In this document: positions 5,540 to 6,482 of the stretch, piece after piece | How positions within the stretch are numbered: the first letter of the stretch is position 1 | How the letters are laid out: every line of letters begins with the position of its first letter | Origin: Candidatus Sulfotelmatobacter sp. | GTDB taxonomy: Bacteria; Acidobacteriota; Terriglobia; Terriglobales; SbA1 | Length of the DNA stretch: 6,482 nucleotides | Assembly (NCBI GenBank): GCA_030151135.1 | Contig: JASLEQ010000126.1 | Coordinates: forward strand, 1 to 6,482 | Reading direction: 5' to 3' | Made by a program: the position numbers and the translations under genes | The notes under the pieces: model-generated | Database searches by the model: none | Told to the model about the DNA's origin: nothing | The model's input: the letters and a program-made list of their open reading frames with translations, nothing else

Positions 5540-6482
5540 CGCTGCTCCGAGGCATTTGCACTCTGCGTTGCGTTGCCCTTGAGTTGGTCGGGAGACACCA
5601 GTACCTCAGCTGTCATGCCAGGGACATAAGCGCCTTTTGGATTGTCGAGCCGGATCTTCAGCACAATGGTCTTGATATCGCGCTTCCGGCGGCTGACGTC
5701 GCGTTGCGTCGCGTAGTCACCTTCGACGCCTTTGAAGAAAACCTTGCCGGTGGTGACGGTCCCGCCCGGCAGACGCACGCGGAGTGCGTCGCCATAGCCA
5801 ATGTGGTCGGAGTACGTTTCAGGAATTGCGGCGCGAGCCCAGGTATCGCTCAGATCGACGATGGTCACAATTGGAGCGCCAATGTTGATCACTTCTCCCT
5901 GTCGCGCGGCTCGCACCGAAACCGTTCCGCTGACAGGTGCATATACATTGGTATAGCCCAGGCGCACGGCAGCCTGATTCTTGAGCGCAATCGCATTTTT
6001 CAGGTCGGCCTCGGTCGAAGCCACGGTGCTCTTCGCCGCATTCGCCTGGTGGGTTCGGGCCACAGCCGAATTCAAGTCCGCCTGCGCGGCCCGAACCAAT
6101 TCCTGCTGGGCTTGAACCGTGGCCTGCGCCGCCTGCAGATTGGTCTCGGCCTGCACGCGCTCCTGGTCGGAAGTAATCCCCGCCTTGGCCAGTGCAATAG
6201 CGCGGCGGCTATCGCTCTCGGTGCGATCCAGCGCCGCTTGTGCCTGCAGTAATTGCGCTTTTGCCGACGACAACTTCGCCTGAGCGTTCGCCACATCGCT
6301 GGTAGTAGAGCCCGACGTCGATTGCTCGGTATCTTCCATCTCCGTAACTTTGTGCTGCAGGCTGGCGATGGTCGCTGCGGAAGCCGCTTCCTGCGCCTGG
6401 AGTTCGGAGGGATCGAGCACGGCAATCAGATCTCCGGCTTTCACCGGAGTGCCTTCATCAACCAGCAATTTCTGAATACGGC
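5536..6482 (-). CDS. HlyD/YbhG-family membrane fusion protein (periplasmic adaptor), 5' end outside the window
   Basis: The visible 314 residues lack the N-terminal membrane anchor or signal, which lies beyond the right edge. They start inside the first half of the biotin-lipoyl domain (KLLVDEGTPVKAGDLIAVLD). A TTG at 6468 falls within this motif and is not a real start. A long Ala/Gln-rich helical hairpin, about visible residues 28-172, would reach the outer-membrane channel. The second lipoyl half follows (VYAPVSGTVSVRAARQGEVI, then GAPIVTIVDLSD, about 178-211), then a beta-barrel and membrane-proximal region with YATQRDVSRRKRDIKTIVLK and YVPGMTAEVLV. The RDVSRRKRDIKT stretch resembles YbhG-type adaptors for ABC-2 exporters. 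It is the first visible gene of the operon, and its TGA overlaps the ATPase ATG by four bases. An outer-membrane TolC-like partner and a regulator may lie upstream but cannot be seen. Confidence 0.92.
   Translation of the reverse strand, partial: RIQKLLVDEGTPVKAGDLIAVLDPSELQAQEAASAATIASLQHKVTEMEDTEQSTSGSTTSDVANAQAKLSSAKAQLLQAQAALDRTESDSRRAIALAKAGITSDQERVQAETNLQAAQATVQAQQELVRAAQADLNSAVARTHQANAAKSTVASTEADLKNAIALKNQAAVRLGYTNVYAPVSGTVSVRAARQGEVINIGAPIVTIVDLSDTWARAAIPETYSDHIGYGDALRVRLPGGTVTTGKVFFKGVEGDYATQRDVSRRKRDIKTIVLKIRLDNPKGAYVPGMTAEVLVSPDQLKGNATQSANASEQR

Noticed and set aside
5455..6252. Long plus-strand open frame of 265 codons
   Set aside because: It is antisense to the fusion protein, whose Ala/Gln-rich codons leave the opposite strand open. 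The translation has no recognisable domain and is rich in Arg, Gly and His as antisense frames often are.
6466..6468. TTG as a start codon for the membrane fusion protein
   Set aside because: The frame continues to the window edge with residues RIQK before it, and the TTG lies inside the first lipoyl half-motif, so the gene is simply truncated by the window.

Overview
The window looks like ordinary chromosomal DNA of a moderately GC-rich, Gram-negative-type soil bacterium. An acidobacterium of the Terriglobia/Koribacter kind fits best. That is an inference from family content: a DUF1349-like/Tol-type exported protein, a DUF2911 lipoprotein, an exported DinB-fold protein and a secreted GH27 enzyme. 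No rRNA or other taxonomic marker is present. I see no mobile element, tRNA, CRISPR array or phage gene.

Layout, left to right. (1) Positions 1-248, minus strand: the 5' part of an exported DUF1349-like protein that runs off the left edge. (2) Positions 249-369: a divergent intergenic region with an imperfect inverted repeat and weak promoter-like hexamers. (3) Positions 370-1581, plus strand: a complete secreted GH27 alpha-galactosidase with both catalytic aspartates. (4) Positions 1593-1620: a GC-rich hairpin between convergent genes. (5) Positions 1635-2592, minus strand: a small unrecognised protein followed by an exported DinB-fold protein that keeps its three metal-ligand histidines. 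(6) Positions 2698-3222, plus strand: a DUF2911 lipoprotein with a strong Shine-Dalgarno site and a terminator at 3250-3295. (7) Positions 3280-6482, minus strand: an ABC-2 export operon transcribed right to left, in the order membrane fusion protein (5' end outside the window), ATPase, permease.

The ABC genes form one functional unit. The ATPase drives the ABC-2 permease in the inner membrane, and the periplasmic fusion protein would link it to an outer-membrane channel not seen here, in the manner of YbhGFSR or DrrAB plus a HlyD-type adaptor. The other genes look like separate single-gene or two-gene units acting mostly in the cell envelope or periplasm: five of the seven genes whose start is visible encode an export signal or membrane segments.

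I found no convincing evidence of a new multi-gene system. The points most worth checking are the exported DinB protein with its small unrecognised partner, two genes that may have leaderless transcripts, and the single-permease form of the exporter.
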